Shown piece by piece: positions 45,823-53,996 of a DNA stretch of 53,996 bases. The notes beneath the pieces are model-generated. The model did no database searches and had not been told where the DNA came from. It saw only the letters and a program-made list of their open reading frames with translations. A program made the position numbers and the translations under genes. Positions within the stretch are counted from its first letter, which is position 1, and each line of letters opens with the position of its first letter. Source of the stretch: Rubrivivax sp. (GTDB lineage Bacteria; Pseudomonadota; Gammaproteobacteria; Burkholderiales; Burkholderiaceae_C); contig SEFA01000043.1 in the NCBI GenBank assembly GCA_004210455.1, forward strand, positions 1-53,996, in the 5' to 3' direction.

Positions 45823-45841
45823 ATTAATGCGAATCACTCTC
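45823..45841. promoter_or_regulatory. Fur-box-like site
   Basis: The 19-base stretch ATTAATGCGAATCACTCTC matches the Fur consensus GATAATGATAATCATTATC at 13 of 19 positions. It lies 55 bases before the TonB receptor start, within the expected promoter region, so iron repression through Fur is likely. Confidence 0.7.
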
Positions 45842-45896
45842 ACCTGCGTTAGAGTGCCGCCCGAAAGTCATCCTCCTACCTCTCCTGGACTACTCG

Positions 45897-47993
45897 ATGA
45901 AGCAGCAATTCCTGTTGACCGCGTGCGCCTTGGCGGCATCCCTGGCGATCGGCGATCTGGCCCATGCGCAGGATGCCACCCTCGAAAAGATCACCGTGAC
46001 CGGCAAGCGCGCGAACCGCGTCTCCAAGGGCGCGACCGGTCTGCCGATGGACATCAAGGACACGCCGCAGACGATCAGCACCATCGACCAGGAAGACATG
46101 GCCAACTTCGGCCTCTCCGGCAGCAACGAAGCGCTGGCGCTGGCGACCGGCATCAACGTCGAGCAGTACGAGACCAACCGCGCGACCTTCAACGCCCGCG
46201 GCTTCGAGATCCAGCTGACGCAGGTCGACGGCCTGGGGATGACCAACTCCTGGGGCACGGTGGTCGGTCGCGAGGACACCTTCCTGTTCGAGCGCATCGA
46301 GCTGATCCGCGGCGCCAACGGACTGCTGACCGGCGTGGGCAACTCGTCGGGCACGATCAACTACATCCGCAAGCGTCCGAAGAACGAGGACAGCGGCGAG
46401 TTCAACGTCTCCTTCGGCTCCTGGGGCAAGAAGCGCGCGGCGCTGGACTACAACAAGGTGCTGACGGAAGACGGCTCGTGGGCCGGCCGCTTCGTCGTCG
46501 CGACCGAAGACAAGGACTCCTACCTGCGCGACCTCAAGGACAAGCGCACCTCGGTCTACGGCGTCGTGGACGGCCAGATCGGCACGAACGGGATGCTGAC
46601 CGTCGGCATTACCGCCGTGGACGCGAAGCAGGATTCGCCGATGTGGGGCTCGCTGACGCTGCTGCGTTCGGACGGCACGCAGGCCGACTTCCCGGTGGGC
46701 TCGTCCACCTCGCAGAAGTGGACCTACTGGAACACCAAGTCCTACAACGCCTTCGCCGAGTACACCCATCAGCTGGGCAAGCACTGGGAAGCCAAGGTCA
46801 CCTACAACTACCGCCACGGCAACGAAGCGACGCGCCTGCTGTACGCCTACTCCAACACGGGCGTGCTCAACCCTGACGACACGGGCCTGGTGGGCTGGCC
46901 TTACCGCAGCCTCGGCAGCTCGGACAACAACGTGCTGGACGCCAACATCAACGGCAAGTTCACGCTGTTCGGTCGCGAGCACACCGTCCTGACCGGATTG
47001 AGCCAGTCGCACCAGAAGACGGCCACGGACAACTATGACGTCCTGAACCACATGCTGGACCCGCTCCCGGCCTTCCCGTACGGCGACGGCGTCTACACGC
47101 AGCCGGACTGGGGCCCGCGCCAGCCGAGCACCCGCGGCGAGCAGACCCTGACCCGCCTGTACGCGGCGACGCGGCTGGGCCTGACCGACAAGCTGCACGC
47201 CGTGCTGGGCCTCAACGCGATGCGCCTGGAGCGCAGCGGCGCGTCGATCTACGGCGGCGCGGCGACCAACACCTTCTACCCCGACACGAAGAAGACCAGC
47301 CCCTATGCCGGCCTGACCTACGACATCACCGCGGACCTCACCGCCTACGTGTCGTATTCGGACATCTTCCAGAACCAGGACCAGACCGACATCAAGGGCG
47401 AGTACCTCGCCCCGATGAAGGGCGTCAACACCGAGGCCGGCGTCAAGGCCGAATGGCTGAACAAGGCGCTGCTGACCACCTTCGCCGTGTTCAGCGCGAA
47501 GCAGGACGGTCTCGCCACCTATGCCGGCACGATCACCGATCCGGGTCCGCTCAACGGCCAGAGCTGGTACGAGCCGAAGGACGTGAAGTCCAAGGGCTGG
47601 GAAGTGGAGGCGACGGGTCGCATCGGCAAGGACGCGAAGGTCACGGTCGGCTACACGCGCCTGATGCTGACCGGCCCGGACGGCAACGACATCTACGAAT
47701 GGGTGCCGCGCCACACGGTGAACTTCCGCGCGGACACCCGCGTGCCGATGCTGCCGGCCCTGCGCGTCGGCCTGGGCGGCCGCTGGCAGTCGGCGGTGAG
47801 CAAGATCGGCAGCGCCACGCAAGGCGCCTACGTGGTGGCCAACGCCTTCGCGTCGTATGAGCTGTCGAAGGCCGCCACGCTTCGCGCCAACGTCAACAAC
47901 CTGTTCGACAAGAAGTACGTCGGCGGTCTGGCCTACGGCGCCATCTACGGCGCGCCTCGCAGCTACGGCGTGTCGCTGGATTACAAGCTCTGA
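45897..47993 (+). CDS. TonB-dependent siderophore receptor
   Basis: The 698-aa outer-membrane receptor imports a ferric siderophore. It has a signal peptide (1-24, AHA before Q), a plug domain (VSKGATGLPMDIKDTPQTISTI, RGFEIQLTQVDGL, FERIELIRGANGLLTGVGNSSGTINYIRKRP) and a 22-strand-type barrel ending in NVNNLFDKKYVGG and the C-terminal aromatic-containing GVSLDYKL. No N-terminal signalling (STN) domain is present, so it lacks a FecR-type surface-signalling role. The plug pattern resembles hydroxamate-type receptors such as FhuE, but ligand is not decided by sequence. A Fur-like box sits upstream and a strong terminator downstream, so it is a single iron-regulated unit. Confidence 0.94.
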   Translation: MKQQFLLTACALAASLAIGDLAHAQDATLEKITVTGKRANRVSKGATGLPMDIKDTPQTISTIDQEDMANFGLSGSNEALALATGINVEQYETNRATFNARGFEIQLTQVDGLGMTNSWGTVVGREDTFLFERIELIRGANGLLTGVGNSSGTINYIRKRPKNEDSGEFNVSFGSWGKKRAALDYNKVLTEDGSWAGRFVVATEDKDSYLRDLKDKRTSVYGVVDGQIGTNGMLTVGITAVDAKQDSPMWGSLTLLRSDGTQADFPVGSSTSQKWTYWNTKSYNAFAEYTHQLGKHWEAKVTYNYRHGNEATRLLYAYSNTGVLNPDDTGLVGWPYRSLGSSDNNVLDANINGKFTLFGREHTVLTGLSQSHQKTATDNYDVLNHMLDPLPAFPYGDGVYTQPDWGPRQPSTRGEQTLTRLYAATRLGLTDKLHAVLGLNAMRLERSGASIYGGAATNTFYPDTKKTSPYAGLTYDITADLTAYVSYSDIFQNQDQTDIKGEYLAPMKGVNTEAGVKAEWLNKALLTTFAVFSAKQDGLATYAGTITDPGPLNGQSWYEPKDVKSKGWEVEATGRIGKDAKVTVGYTRLMLTGPDGNDIYEWVPRHTVNFRADTRVPMLPALRVGLGGRWQSAVSKIGSATQGAYVVANAFASYELSKAATLRANVNNLFDKKYVGGLAYGAIYGAPRSYGVSLDYKL

Positions 47994-48041
47994 TCGACAC
48001 CTGATCGACACCTGATCGATTCCTGAAGCTCCTGCAAGTTC

Positions 48042-48072
48042 AAGACCCGGGCCGAGTCCCGGGTCTTTTTTT
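48042..48072 (+). terminator. Rho-independent terminator
   Basis: AAGACCCGGG (48042-48051) pairs with CCCGGGTCTT (48058-48067) around a six-base loop, and seven T residues run from 48066 to 48072. It ends the TonB receptor transcript and precedes a convergent gene. Confidence 0.92.
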
Positions 48073-48103
48073 GCCGGTCTTGGCGCCCGGCTTCCAAGCC
48101 GGC

Positions 48104-49627
48104 TCAGGGCCGCGGCAGACCGCAGCTGTCCATGAATCGCTCGAGCTCATCGAGCTTCTCCGCCGCCACGATCGCGGCGAGGTAGCCGTCGGGCCGCACC
48201 AGGAACCAGTCGCCGTCGCGGGGCGCGTAGGTGTCGCGGAGGTCGCCGTGTTCGTCGATGCTGTCGCCCGCAGGGCCGATCACGTGGACGCGCAAGCCGG
48301 GCCGTGCGGGCACGGCGTCGCGCGAGGTCCCATGGCCCAGCAGCGTCCAGTGCGGCCCCTTGAACAGCTCGAACAGCCGAGTCCCCTGCCCCGCGGCGCC
48401 GCGCAGGCGCGCATCGGGCGCGCGGTCGCCCGCCGACAGGCCTTGCTCGCGGGCAGACGTCTCCAGCGTCAGCGAGGACCCGGGATATCCGAGGTCGAGC
48501 TGATGCACCTCGCGACCGCGTCGGTTGTCGCCTCGCCTGGCCGCGTCGAGCAGGCGCGTCGACAGTTGCAGCATGCCGGCCGCGATCGGGCGTCGCTCCT
48601 CTTCGTAGGTGTCGAGCAACGCGTCGGGCGCGCCGCGCAGCACCGCGCCCAGCTTCCAGCCGAGGTTGTAGGCGTCCTGCACGCTGGTGTTGAGGCCCTG
48701 CCCGCCGGTCGGCGGATGGATGTGCGCGGCGTCGCCGACGAGGAAGACCCGACCCACCCGGTAGCGATCGGCCAGACGCGCGTTCATGTTGTAGGCCGAC
48801 GCCCAGGACACCGCTTCGATGCGGATGTCGTCGCGGCCGGAGCGGTCCTTCACCATCGCCTGGAGTCCGTCGACGCCGAGGTCGACCTCGCCCTCCAGCG
48901 GCACCGGCGCCTGCACCTGGAACAGCGCCGTTCCCGCCAGCGGGCAGATCGCGAGCTGGCGTGCCATCGAGCCGTCGTTGAACTGATGCCACGCGTCGCG
49001 CGGCAGGCCGGTCAGCGTCACGTCCGCCACCACCGCGCGCACGCCGAGCGTCTTCCCGGGGAACTCGATGCCCAGCCGTTTGCGCACGTCGCTGCGACCG
49101 CCGTCGGCGCCGACGAGGTAGCGTGCCCGGATCGTCTCCTGGCGACCGACCACCCCGCTCGCCGCGCCGTCGCCTCCGACGGTCACGCGCGCGGTGACGC
49201 CGTCCTCGTCCTGCTCGAAGTCCACCAGCGCGCACCGGTAGCGCGGCGCGTGGCCGAGTTCCGCCAGCCGCTCGCGCATCACCGCTTCGGTGAGGAACTG
49301 CGGCACCATCAGCGGCATCTGGAACGGCTCGGCCGTCGTCAGCGGCGAGGTCTCGAAGCTCGTCTCGGTGAAAGTGCCGTCGGCGGCATGGTGACGCTGC
49401 GGCGGATACGTGCCGCCGGTGGCCACCAGCCGGTCCAGCACGCCGAGGTCTTCCATCACCTCCTGCGTGCGCGGCTGGATGCCTTTGCCGCGCGATCCGT
49501 GGAAAGGCTGGGCGGCCTGCTCGATCAGTTGAAAATCGACACCGCGGCGGGCCAGGTCGATGGCGAGCGTCAGGCCCGCCGCGCCGGCGCCGACGATCAG
49601 GACCGGGGTGGAAGAAGATTCGTTCAT
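48104..49627 (-). CDS. FAD-dependent aromatic monooxygenase (PheA/TfdB-like)
   Basis: A 507-aa group A flavoprotein hydroxylase. The FAD motif GAGAAG is at 13-18, the DG motif in GADGGRSDVRK, and the GD motif in VFLVGDAAHIHPPTGGQGLNTSVQDAYNLGWKL. A thioredoxin-like C-terminal domain follows (about 400-507), as in PheA, TfdB and MhpA. Such enzymes use NAD(P)H and O2 to hydroxylate phenols or polyketides. I chose the ATG at 49627 because the longer frame runs across the divergent promoter and the MarR operators. The MarR gene on the opposite strand and the palindromes between suggest that an aromatic inducer controls both genes. Confidence 0.93.
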   Translation of the reverse strand: MNESSSTPVLIVGAGAAGLTLAIDLARRGVDFQLIEQAAQPFHGSRGKGIQPRTQEVMEDLGVLDRLVATGGTYPPQRHHAADGTFTETSFETSPLTTAEPFQMPLMVPQFLTEAVMRERLAELGHAPRYRCALVDFEQDEDGVTARVTVGGDGAASGVVGRQETIRARYLVGADGGRSDVRKRLGIEFPGKTLGVRAVVADVTLTGLPRDAWHQFNDGSMARQLAICPLAGTALFQVQAPVPLEGEVDLGVDGLQAMVKDRSGRDDIRIEAVSWASAYNMNARLADRYRVGRVFLVGDAAHIHPPTGGQGLNTSVQDAYNLGWKLGAVLRGAPDALLDTYEEERRPIAAGMLQLSTRLLDAARRGDNRRGREVHQLDLGYPGSSLTLETSAREQGLSAGDRAPDARLRGAAGQGTRLFELFKGPHWTLLGHGTSRDAVPARPGLRVHVIGPAGDSIDEHGDLRDTYAPRDGDWFLVRPDGYLAAIVAAEKLDELERFMDSCGLPRP

Positions 49628-49641
49628 GTCGCTCCAATTGA

Positions 49642-49704
49642 GTGTAGTTTGCACATAACTGAAGGGATGGTATGCCGGCTCGAAAAAATGTGCAAGATGC
49701 ACAT
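49642..49704. promoter_or_regulatory. Two MarR-operator-like inverted repeats
   Basis: ATGTGCA-AGA-TGCACAT at 49688-49704 is a perfect 7-3-7 palindrome that ends at the base before the marR-type ATG at 49705. GTGTA-GTT-TGCAC at 49642-49654 is a related 5-3-5 repeat with one mismatch, near the monooxygenase start. Both share the TGCAC half-site and three-base spacer; their centres are 48 bases apart. They fit autoregulation and control of the divergent gene. Confidence 0.7.
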
Positions 49705-50157
49705 ATGTCGACCCAACTGAAGGCCTTGCACGGGGCATTGATCCGCATCGCGAGCGTGATGAACCGTCCGAGCAACGACGAGCGCCTCATCGAGGAGGCG
49801 GGCGTGCTGCTGGACCGGGCGCTGTTCCCGTTGCTCGTGGGCATCGAGCGCGTCGGGCCGATCGGGGTCGTGGAGCTCGCCGATCGTGTGGGGCGCGACT
49901 ACACCACCGTCAGCCGGCAGGTGGCGAAGCTGGAGTCCTTGAACCTGGTCAGCCGGCAGAAGAGCGCGACGGACAGCCGCGTGCGCGAGGCCGTCGTCAC
50001 CGACGAGGGACGAGCCATGACGGACCGGCTCGATGTCGCACGTCAGAAGATGGGGCGGCGCATCTTCAGCGATTGGAGCCCTGAGGAAGTCGACGACCTC
50101 GTGCGTCTGATGACGAAGTTCGTCGACGGGCTGGAAGGCGCGACGGAGTCGCGCTGA
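49705..50157 (+). CDS. MarR-family transcriptional regulator
   Basis: A 150-aa winged-helix regulator. The recognition region is VELADRVGRDYTTVSRQVAKLESLNLVSRQ, followed by the wing SATDSRVREAVVTDEG, then the dimer helix MTKFVDGLEG. The ATG at 49705 is preferred over 49672 because a palindromic operator directly precedes it and homologues start near MSTQLKALHGAL. It is probably a repressor that releases DNA on binding a phenolic ligand, with the monooxygenase as target. A strong hairpin follows at 50199-50223. Confidence 0.92.
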   Translation: MSTQLKALHGALIRIASVMNRPSNDERLIEEAGVLLDRALFPLLVGIERVGPIGVVELADRVGRDYTTVSRQVAKLESLNLVSRQKSATDSRVREAVVTDEGRAMTDRLDVARQKMGRRIFSDWSPEEVDDLVRLMTKFVDGLEGATESR

Positions 50158-50198
50158 AGCACAGCGTGACAACGCACCGAGCCGACATGACTTGGAGC

Positions 50199-50223
50199 CC
50201 CTCTCCCGCACTGCGGGAGAGGG
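50199..50223. repeat. REP-like palindrome, 11-bp stem
   Basis: CCCTCTCCCGC pairs perfectly with GCGGGAGAGGG around a three-base loop, between convergent genes. Palindromes of this CCCTCTCCCGC type recur as dispersed intergenic repeats in many high-GC proteobacteria (from memory). It has no T run, so it is more likely a REP element or bidirectional stop than a standard terminator. Confidence 0.7.
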
Positions 50224-50254
50224 AGCCTCACACGAGCGAGGCGTCGACGCCCGC

Positions 50255-52438
50255 TCAGGGAAAGTTGGTCACCGTCGGCGTGAACGACGCGTTGCAGCCG
50301 GTCTGCGCGCCGGTGTTGTTGATGACGTGCACGATGCCGCCGTTGTTGCCCAGGCACACCGAGATCATGTTGTGGAAGCGCACGTTGCCGTTGACCGGCG
50401 CCTCGATCGCGCGATCCAGCAGGATGCCGCCGTTGGTGAACACGCTGTAGACGCCCAGTCCCCACGCCTCGTGGCTGGTGACGTGGTCCGCCACCTTGTA
50501 CGAGGCCCAGCCGCGGCCCGTCGGGCTGTTCCAGCCGGCCTGGCTCTGCGGGTCGTACGGGATCTCCGACTGATAGAAGTAGACGCGGCCGCCGTTGCCG
50601 TTCCAGACCACCTGATGCTTCTGGAAGTGCTCGACGAACAGGCCGTACATGGTCACGTCGTTGCCATTGACCCAGAGGCCGTTCTCCGACGGGTTCTGGG
50701 TCCAGCCCACGCCCGCGCCGTGGTCCGCGCGCCAGACCCAGGTGTGATCGACGATGGTGTTGTTGGCGTTGACGCTCAGCGCGATGCGGACCTTGCCCGC
50801 CGCCGCGCCGCCGACGCGGAAGAACAGGTCGTGCAGCACCGTCGGATTGGCCGCGTGGTTGGCGGCGGCGCCGTTCGGACCGACCTCGAGCAGCACACCG
50901 GATTCCGTCGCGCCCGCGTCGAAGAACAGACCTGAGATCGTCAGCCCGTCGACGTCGGCCGTCTGCATCAGCGGCTGACCGTTGTCCGAGCGCAGCGTCG
51001 GGAAACCGATGCCCAGCACCACCGTGTCCGGGTTGTTGACCCGCAGCGTCTGCGTCAGCACGTAGGTGCCGGGGGTGAACAGCAGATGCTTGCCGGCCGC
51101 CAGCTGCGCGTTGATCGCGGCCGCGGTGTCGCCCGGCTTGGCGATGTGGAACTGCCCGATCGGGAGGGTGCGGCCCGGCGTCGCGCCGCCGTTGTTCCAG
51201 GAGATGCCGCTGCTGTTCTGCCGCAGCGTGGGCACGCGCACCGCGTAGCCACCGTCGGTGTCGATGAACAGGAAGGGCTTCTCGCGGATCACCGGCGTCT
51301 GCGCGATCTTGGTGTAGCGCTGGCCTGCGGTCGGGAAGCTGCCCGCAGGCGCATTGGGCACGCCGACGAACACCATGTTCCAGTTGGAGCCCGTCCAGCT
51401 GCCCCACTGGCTGTTGCGCGAGATCCATTGCTGCTGGCTGGCGGAGTTCACCTGCCCGTCCACCAGCACGTCGGAGAACCAGCCGCCGCTGGACCAGCCG
51501 CTGTTCTGGTTGAGCTTGATGTTGCCGCGCACGTGCATGCGCCGGAACGGGATGGCCTGCGAGACCGCCCATTGCATCGTGTTGTTGCCGATGCCCAGGC
51601 TCGGGGTGACGGAGAAATTCTCGGCGCCGCGCCAGAAGTTCTGCGTCGCATTGTCGCCGCCGAGGAAAGCGTTGGAGCGCAGGTCGCCGTTGACGTGCAC
51701 CTGGTCCGGATGGCTGCCGAGCCCCAGCACTTGCGTGTAGAAGCCCACCGGGATGCGCAGGTTGTTGTAGGTGCCGGGCGTCAGCAGGATGGCGTCGCGG
51801 CGCGGACCGAAATGGTTGGGCTGCTGCGCGTTGTAGATGCCGTCGATGACGCCCTGCAGGTTGGGCGTGGTCGGGCTGACGATGTGCACGCTCGAACCCA
51901 GGTCCGGTGGCGTGCCGGTGGTCGGCGGATTCGTCGGTGGCGTGGTCGGCTGATCGGCGAGGACGAACTGCTCCCAGGCCTGCACCGCGTTGCGGTTGGC
52001 CACGAGCACGCCGCCGAGGTTCAGGTCGGCTGAGACGTAGAGCCCGCTGGCCACCGAGCGCAAGGCCACCGTCCCGTTGGATTGCGGCACGACGGTGAAC
52101 TGCTCCCACGCGTCGGCGGTGCGACGGTTGGCGATCAGGCGGCCGGTGTTGGGCGCGGACAGGCCGATGTCGGCGGAGACGAAGTTGCCGCTGATGCGCG
52201 CCCGGAACGACACCGTGCCGTTGGCGTTGTTGACGACGTCGAACTGTTCCCAGCTCTGGGCCGCGCCCGCGGTCGCGGTCAGATACGAGGTGCCGGTCGC
52301 CGTCGCACTGACGAAGTTGTTGTTGGCGACCGCGCGCAGCGTGGCGGCGTCCGCGTCCGCCGACAGCGTCAATGCGGCGATCCAGCCCGCCGCCAGCAGC
52401 GCGTGCAAGGGCCACGCCCTTCCTTGATTCCATGCCAT
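50255..52438 (-). CDS. Secreted beta-helix protein with fascin-like domain
   Basis: A 727-aa protein. A signal peptide (1-31, ADADA before ATL) leads into a fascin/crystallin-like beta-trefoil (about 32-155) with three similar blocks ending in AQSWEQFDVV, ADAWEQFTVV and VQAWEQFVLA. A Pro/Thr linker (TTPPTNPPTTGTPPD) follows, then a right-handed beta-helix of about 550 residues (LQGVIDGIYNAQQPNHFGPRRDAILLTPGTYN, FYTQVLGLG, HTWVWRADHGAG). The helix region resembles GH55- or pectate-lyase-superfamily polysaccharide enzymes; the substrate is not decided. GGAAGGAG precedes the ATG at 52438. The gene is divergent from a chitinase, which supports a role in polymer degradation. Confidence 0.85.
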   Translation of the reverse strand: MAWNQGRAWPLHALLAAGWIAALTLSADADAATLRAVANNNFVSATATGTSYLTATAGAAQSWEQFDVVNNANGTVSFRARISGNFVSADIGLSAPNTGRLIANRRTADAWEQFTVVPQSNGTVALRSVASGLYVSADLNLGGVLVANRNAVQAWEQFVLADQPTTPPTNPPTTGTPPDLGSSVHIVSPTTPNLQGVIDGIYNAQQPNHFGPRRDAILLTPGTYNNLRIPVGFYTQVLGLGSHPDQVHVNGDLRSNAFLGGDNATQNFWRGAENFSVTPSLGIGNNTMQWAVSQAIPFRRMHVRGNIKLNQNSGWSSGGWFSDVLVDGQVNSASQQQWISRNSQWGSWTGSNWNMVFVGVPNAPAGSFPTAGQRYTKIAQTPVIREKPFLFIDTDGGYAVRVPTLRQNSSGISWNNGGATPGRTLPIGQFHIAKPGDTAAAINAQLAAGKHLLFTPGTYVLTQTLRVNNPDTVVLGIGFPTLRSDNGQPLMQTADVDGLTISGLFFDAGATESGVLLEVGPNGAAANHAANPTVLHDLFFRVGGAAAGKVRIALSVNANNTIVDHTWVWRADHGAGVGWTQNPSENGLWVNGNDVTMYGLFVEHFQKHQVVWNGNGGRVYFYQSEIPYDPQSQAGWNSPTGRGWASYKVADHVTSHEAWGLGVYSVFTNGGILLDRAIEAPVNGNVRFHNMISVCLGNNGGIVHVINNTGAQTGCNASFTPTVTNFP

Positions 52439-52964
52439 GACGAATCTCCTTCCTGAAAGTGGCGCGAGTCTAGGAAGAAGCAATACCAATCGAATACTTC
52501 GACCGTGTCCGGCTGTTTCCGATCAACGGTCGAAGATATCCCGATCGCCCCGCCATGCCCCTTGGATTGCCGGAAATACCGAGGCTGGCCGGAACAATTG
52601 TTTTCAAACCTGTCAGTCGCCCGCCCGAAAGAGGTATGAAGATCCGCCACAGGGTTTTCACGCCGATGCACCGTTCGTCGGATCGCCTTCAATCCCTTAC
52701 ACATCAAGGGCTTTCACCGCTCATCGGCGCAGACGCACCGTTCAGGTGCCGTCGTCCCATATTCCGGCCACAGGCCTGACATCAGCGCTGACGTCGCGCG
52801 ATGTTTTGCAGTATCCGACACATTCCGACACCACCTCGACATACTGCTTGTCACAGCGTCCACGCCCTGCTGTTCCTACATTCCGCCACTGGTTTCATGG
52901 TGGTTTTATCGCGAACAACATCCCCCGCACGCCCACCTCGTGCGGGGACAGCAGGAGAGATTCG
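52439..52964. other. 526-base divergent intergenic region with inverted repeats
   Basis: No ORF with coding character was found here. It should hold promoters for both secreted proteins. CTTCGACCG (52497-52505) and CGGTCGAAG (52527-52535) form a perfect 9-bp inverted repeat with 21 bases between, 59 bases before the beta-helix start. GCAGTAT (52808-52814) and ATACTGC (52841-52847) form a 7-bp inverted repeat nearer the chitinase. Both could bind regulators. Confidence 0.5.
52923..52947 (+). promoter_or_regulatory. 5'-leader hairpin before the chitinase
   Basis: CCCCGCAC (52923-52930) pairs perfectly with GTGCGGGG (52940-52947) around a nine-base loop. It lies a few bases before the AGGAG ribosome site and has no T run. 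It may stabilise the mRNA 5' end or modulate translation. Confidence 0.5.
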
Positions 52965-53996
52965 ATGCTTGCCGGACAGATTGGACAAATCAAGGCGGTG
53001 GCGCTGGCCGCCGCGCTGCTGGCTGCGGGGTCGCAGGCTCAGGCGGGCACGGTCGTCGCGCCCTACTTCTTCACGTGGGGATTCGGCGGCGGCTCCTACG
53101 GCATCAAGACGCTGAGCGAAGCCAAGTCCAAGGCCGGCATCGATGCGGTGACGCTCGCCTTCGGCGTGTCCGGCGGCGGCTGCACGGTCGGCGGCGGTCT
53201 GGAAACCACCGTCAGCAACCCCAGCTTCCAGGCCGACATCAAGGCCTACATCAAGTCCGGCGGCCGGGTGATCCTGTCCTTCGGCGGCGCGAACGGCACC
53301 TACCTGGAGTCCACCTGCTCGGTGAACGACCTGGTCGCGCAGCTGCGCCGCCTGATCGACGCCAACGGCACGCGCTCCATCGATTGGGACATCGAAGGCG
53401 GCCAGCTTGGCGACACGCGCCTGAACGGCGTGCGCAACGCCGCGATCCTGCAACTGCAATCGATCTATCCGGACCTCTACACCTCGTTCACGCTGCCGGT
53501 GGTGCCCTACGTCAACGCCAACGACACCGGCGGCCTGCAGCGCGAAGCGGTCGAGCTGCTGCGCGGCGCGTCGCAGTCGGGCGTGAAGATCAGCATCGTC
53601 AACCTGATGACGATGGACTACGGCAGTTACTACAGCGGCGGCAGGAAGATGGGCGACCTGGCCATCTCCGCCGCGACGCAGACCGTCGCTCAGCTGAAGT
53701 CGCTGTATCCCGCCAGGACCGACGCGCAGCTGTGGGCCATGATCGGCATCACGCCGATGATCGGCCAGAACGATGTGGCGTCCGAGGTCTTCACACCGGC
53801 CGATGCGGTGACGGTGGCCAACTTCGCCAAGCAGAAGGGCGTCGGCCTGCTGTCCTACTGGGCCGCGCAGCGCGACCGCGTCGGCAACGGCGCGCTCGGC
53901 GAATACAGCCGCGCCAACACCCGCGACTTCGAATACTGGCAGGCCTTCGCGGCGGCGAAGAACGGCTCGACCACCCCGCCGCCGCGAAGGCCTGCC
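52965..53996 (+). CDS. GH18 chitinase, 3' end beyond the window
   Basis: At least 344 residues of a secreted family 18 glycoside hydrolase that cleaves chitin. Signal peptide 1-27 (AQA before GTV). The substrate-strand motif LSFGG is at 104-108, and the catalytic DxDxE is SIDWDIE with D140, D142 and E144 (the proton donor). The MxxMDYG motif is at 214-220 and LLSYWAAQRD supplies the late tryptophan. The last visible residues, KNGSTTPPPRRPA, look like a linker into a further domain, probably carbohydrate-binding. The start follows GGAG in AGCAGGAGAG. The open frame continues past 53996. Confidence 0.93.
   Translation, partial: MLAGQIGQIKAVALAAALLAAGSQAQAGTVVAPYFFTWGFGGGSYGIKTLSEAKSKAGIDAVTLAFGVSGGGCTVGGGLETTVSNPSFQADIKAYIKSGGRVILSFGGANGTYLESTCSVNDLVAQLRRLIDANGTRSIDWDIEGGQLGDTRLNGVRNAAILQLQSIYPDLYTSFTLPVVPYVNANDTGGLQREAVELLRGASQSGVKISIVNLMTMDYGSYYSGGRKMGDLAISAATQTVAQLKSLYPARTDAQLWAMIGITPMIGQNDVASEVFTPADAVTVANFAKQKGVGLLSYWAAQRDRVGNGALGEYSRANTRDFEYWQAFAAAKNGSTTPPPRRPA

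Noticed and set aside
47991-48023. Three TGATCGACACC-type repeats after the TonB gene
   Set aside because: Only three 11-base units, the third degenerate; the first contains the stop codon. Too little to call a functional element.
49672-49704. Upstream start for the MarR gene at 49672
   Set aside because: It would place the perfect operator palindrome inside the coding region and add residues unlike the family.

Overview
The window is high-GC, tightly packed bacterial DNA and most probably comes from a betaproteobacterium of the order Burkholderiales. The evidence is a PhaR-type polyhydroxyalkanoate regulator next to a tRNA-Val, a FadE-type acyl-CoA dehydrogenase, a cyclic-di-GMP phosphodiesterase, a TonB siderophore receptor behind a Fur-like box, and a secreted GH18 chitinase beside a secreted beta-helix protein. 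The last pair suggests a Roseateles/Mitsuaria-like genus, but that placement is inference from gene content only.

Layout. 1-8.4 kb: tRNA-Val(GAC), phaR, a DUF72 protein, a Gln/Gly-rich disordered protein, a small membrane protein, a hemerythrin-domain protein, then a translationally coupled acyl-CoA dehydrogenase / methyltransferase / glycosyltransferase run followed by an SDR oxidoreductase, an isochorismatase-like hydrolase and a zinc alcohol dehydrogenase. A short DUF421-like remnant lies antisense at about 7.0 kb. 8.5-15.3 kb: fadE on the minus strand, a coupled EAL-GAF pair, a lipoprotein, a small hypothetical protein, and a 469-aa protein with an acidic tract and a PD-(D/E)XK-like C-terminus whose base composition looks lower in GC than its surroundings.

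15.4-42.5 kb is the centre of the window: an extracellular contractile injection system (eCIS, PVC/Afp/MAC-like). On the plus strand, 18 overlapping or nearly abutting genes encode a Pvc16-type cap (DUF4255), an unknown conserved protein, one sheath, two tube proteins, a 55-aa DUF5908 protein, a LysM tube initiator, a VgrG-like spike, a PAAR tip, a gp25 wedge, a large baseplate protein, a possible fibre, a Pvc12-type baseplate protein, the tape-measure protein, the AAA+ ATPase, a 949-aa four-helix membrane protein, a 44-aa Arg-rich repeat peptide and a DUF4157 HExxH protein. Divergent from it is a 1178-aa winged-helix / nSTAND ATPase / transmembrane / TPR-like protein, overlapped at its end by two small paralogous genes of unknown function. 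No integrase, capsid, portal or terminase gene is present, and no T6SS membrane complex, so this is a domesticated injection system and not a prophage. The membrane protein, the Arg-rich peptide and the paralogue pair are the parts I cannot match to the canonical system.

42.6-54.0 kb: a secreted PI-PLC-like protein directly after the eCIS operon, a two-gene unit whose first ORF is only 45 codons, a deletion scar joining a broken alpha/beta hydrolase to a broken TetR regulator, a TonB siderophore receptor, a divergent FAD monooxygenase / MarR pair with two operator-like palindromes between them, a secreted beta-helix protein, and the 5' part of a GH18 chitinase that runs off the window end.
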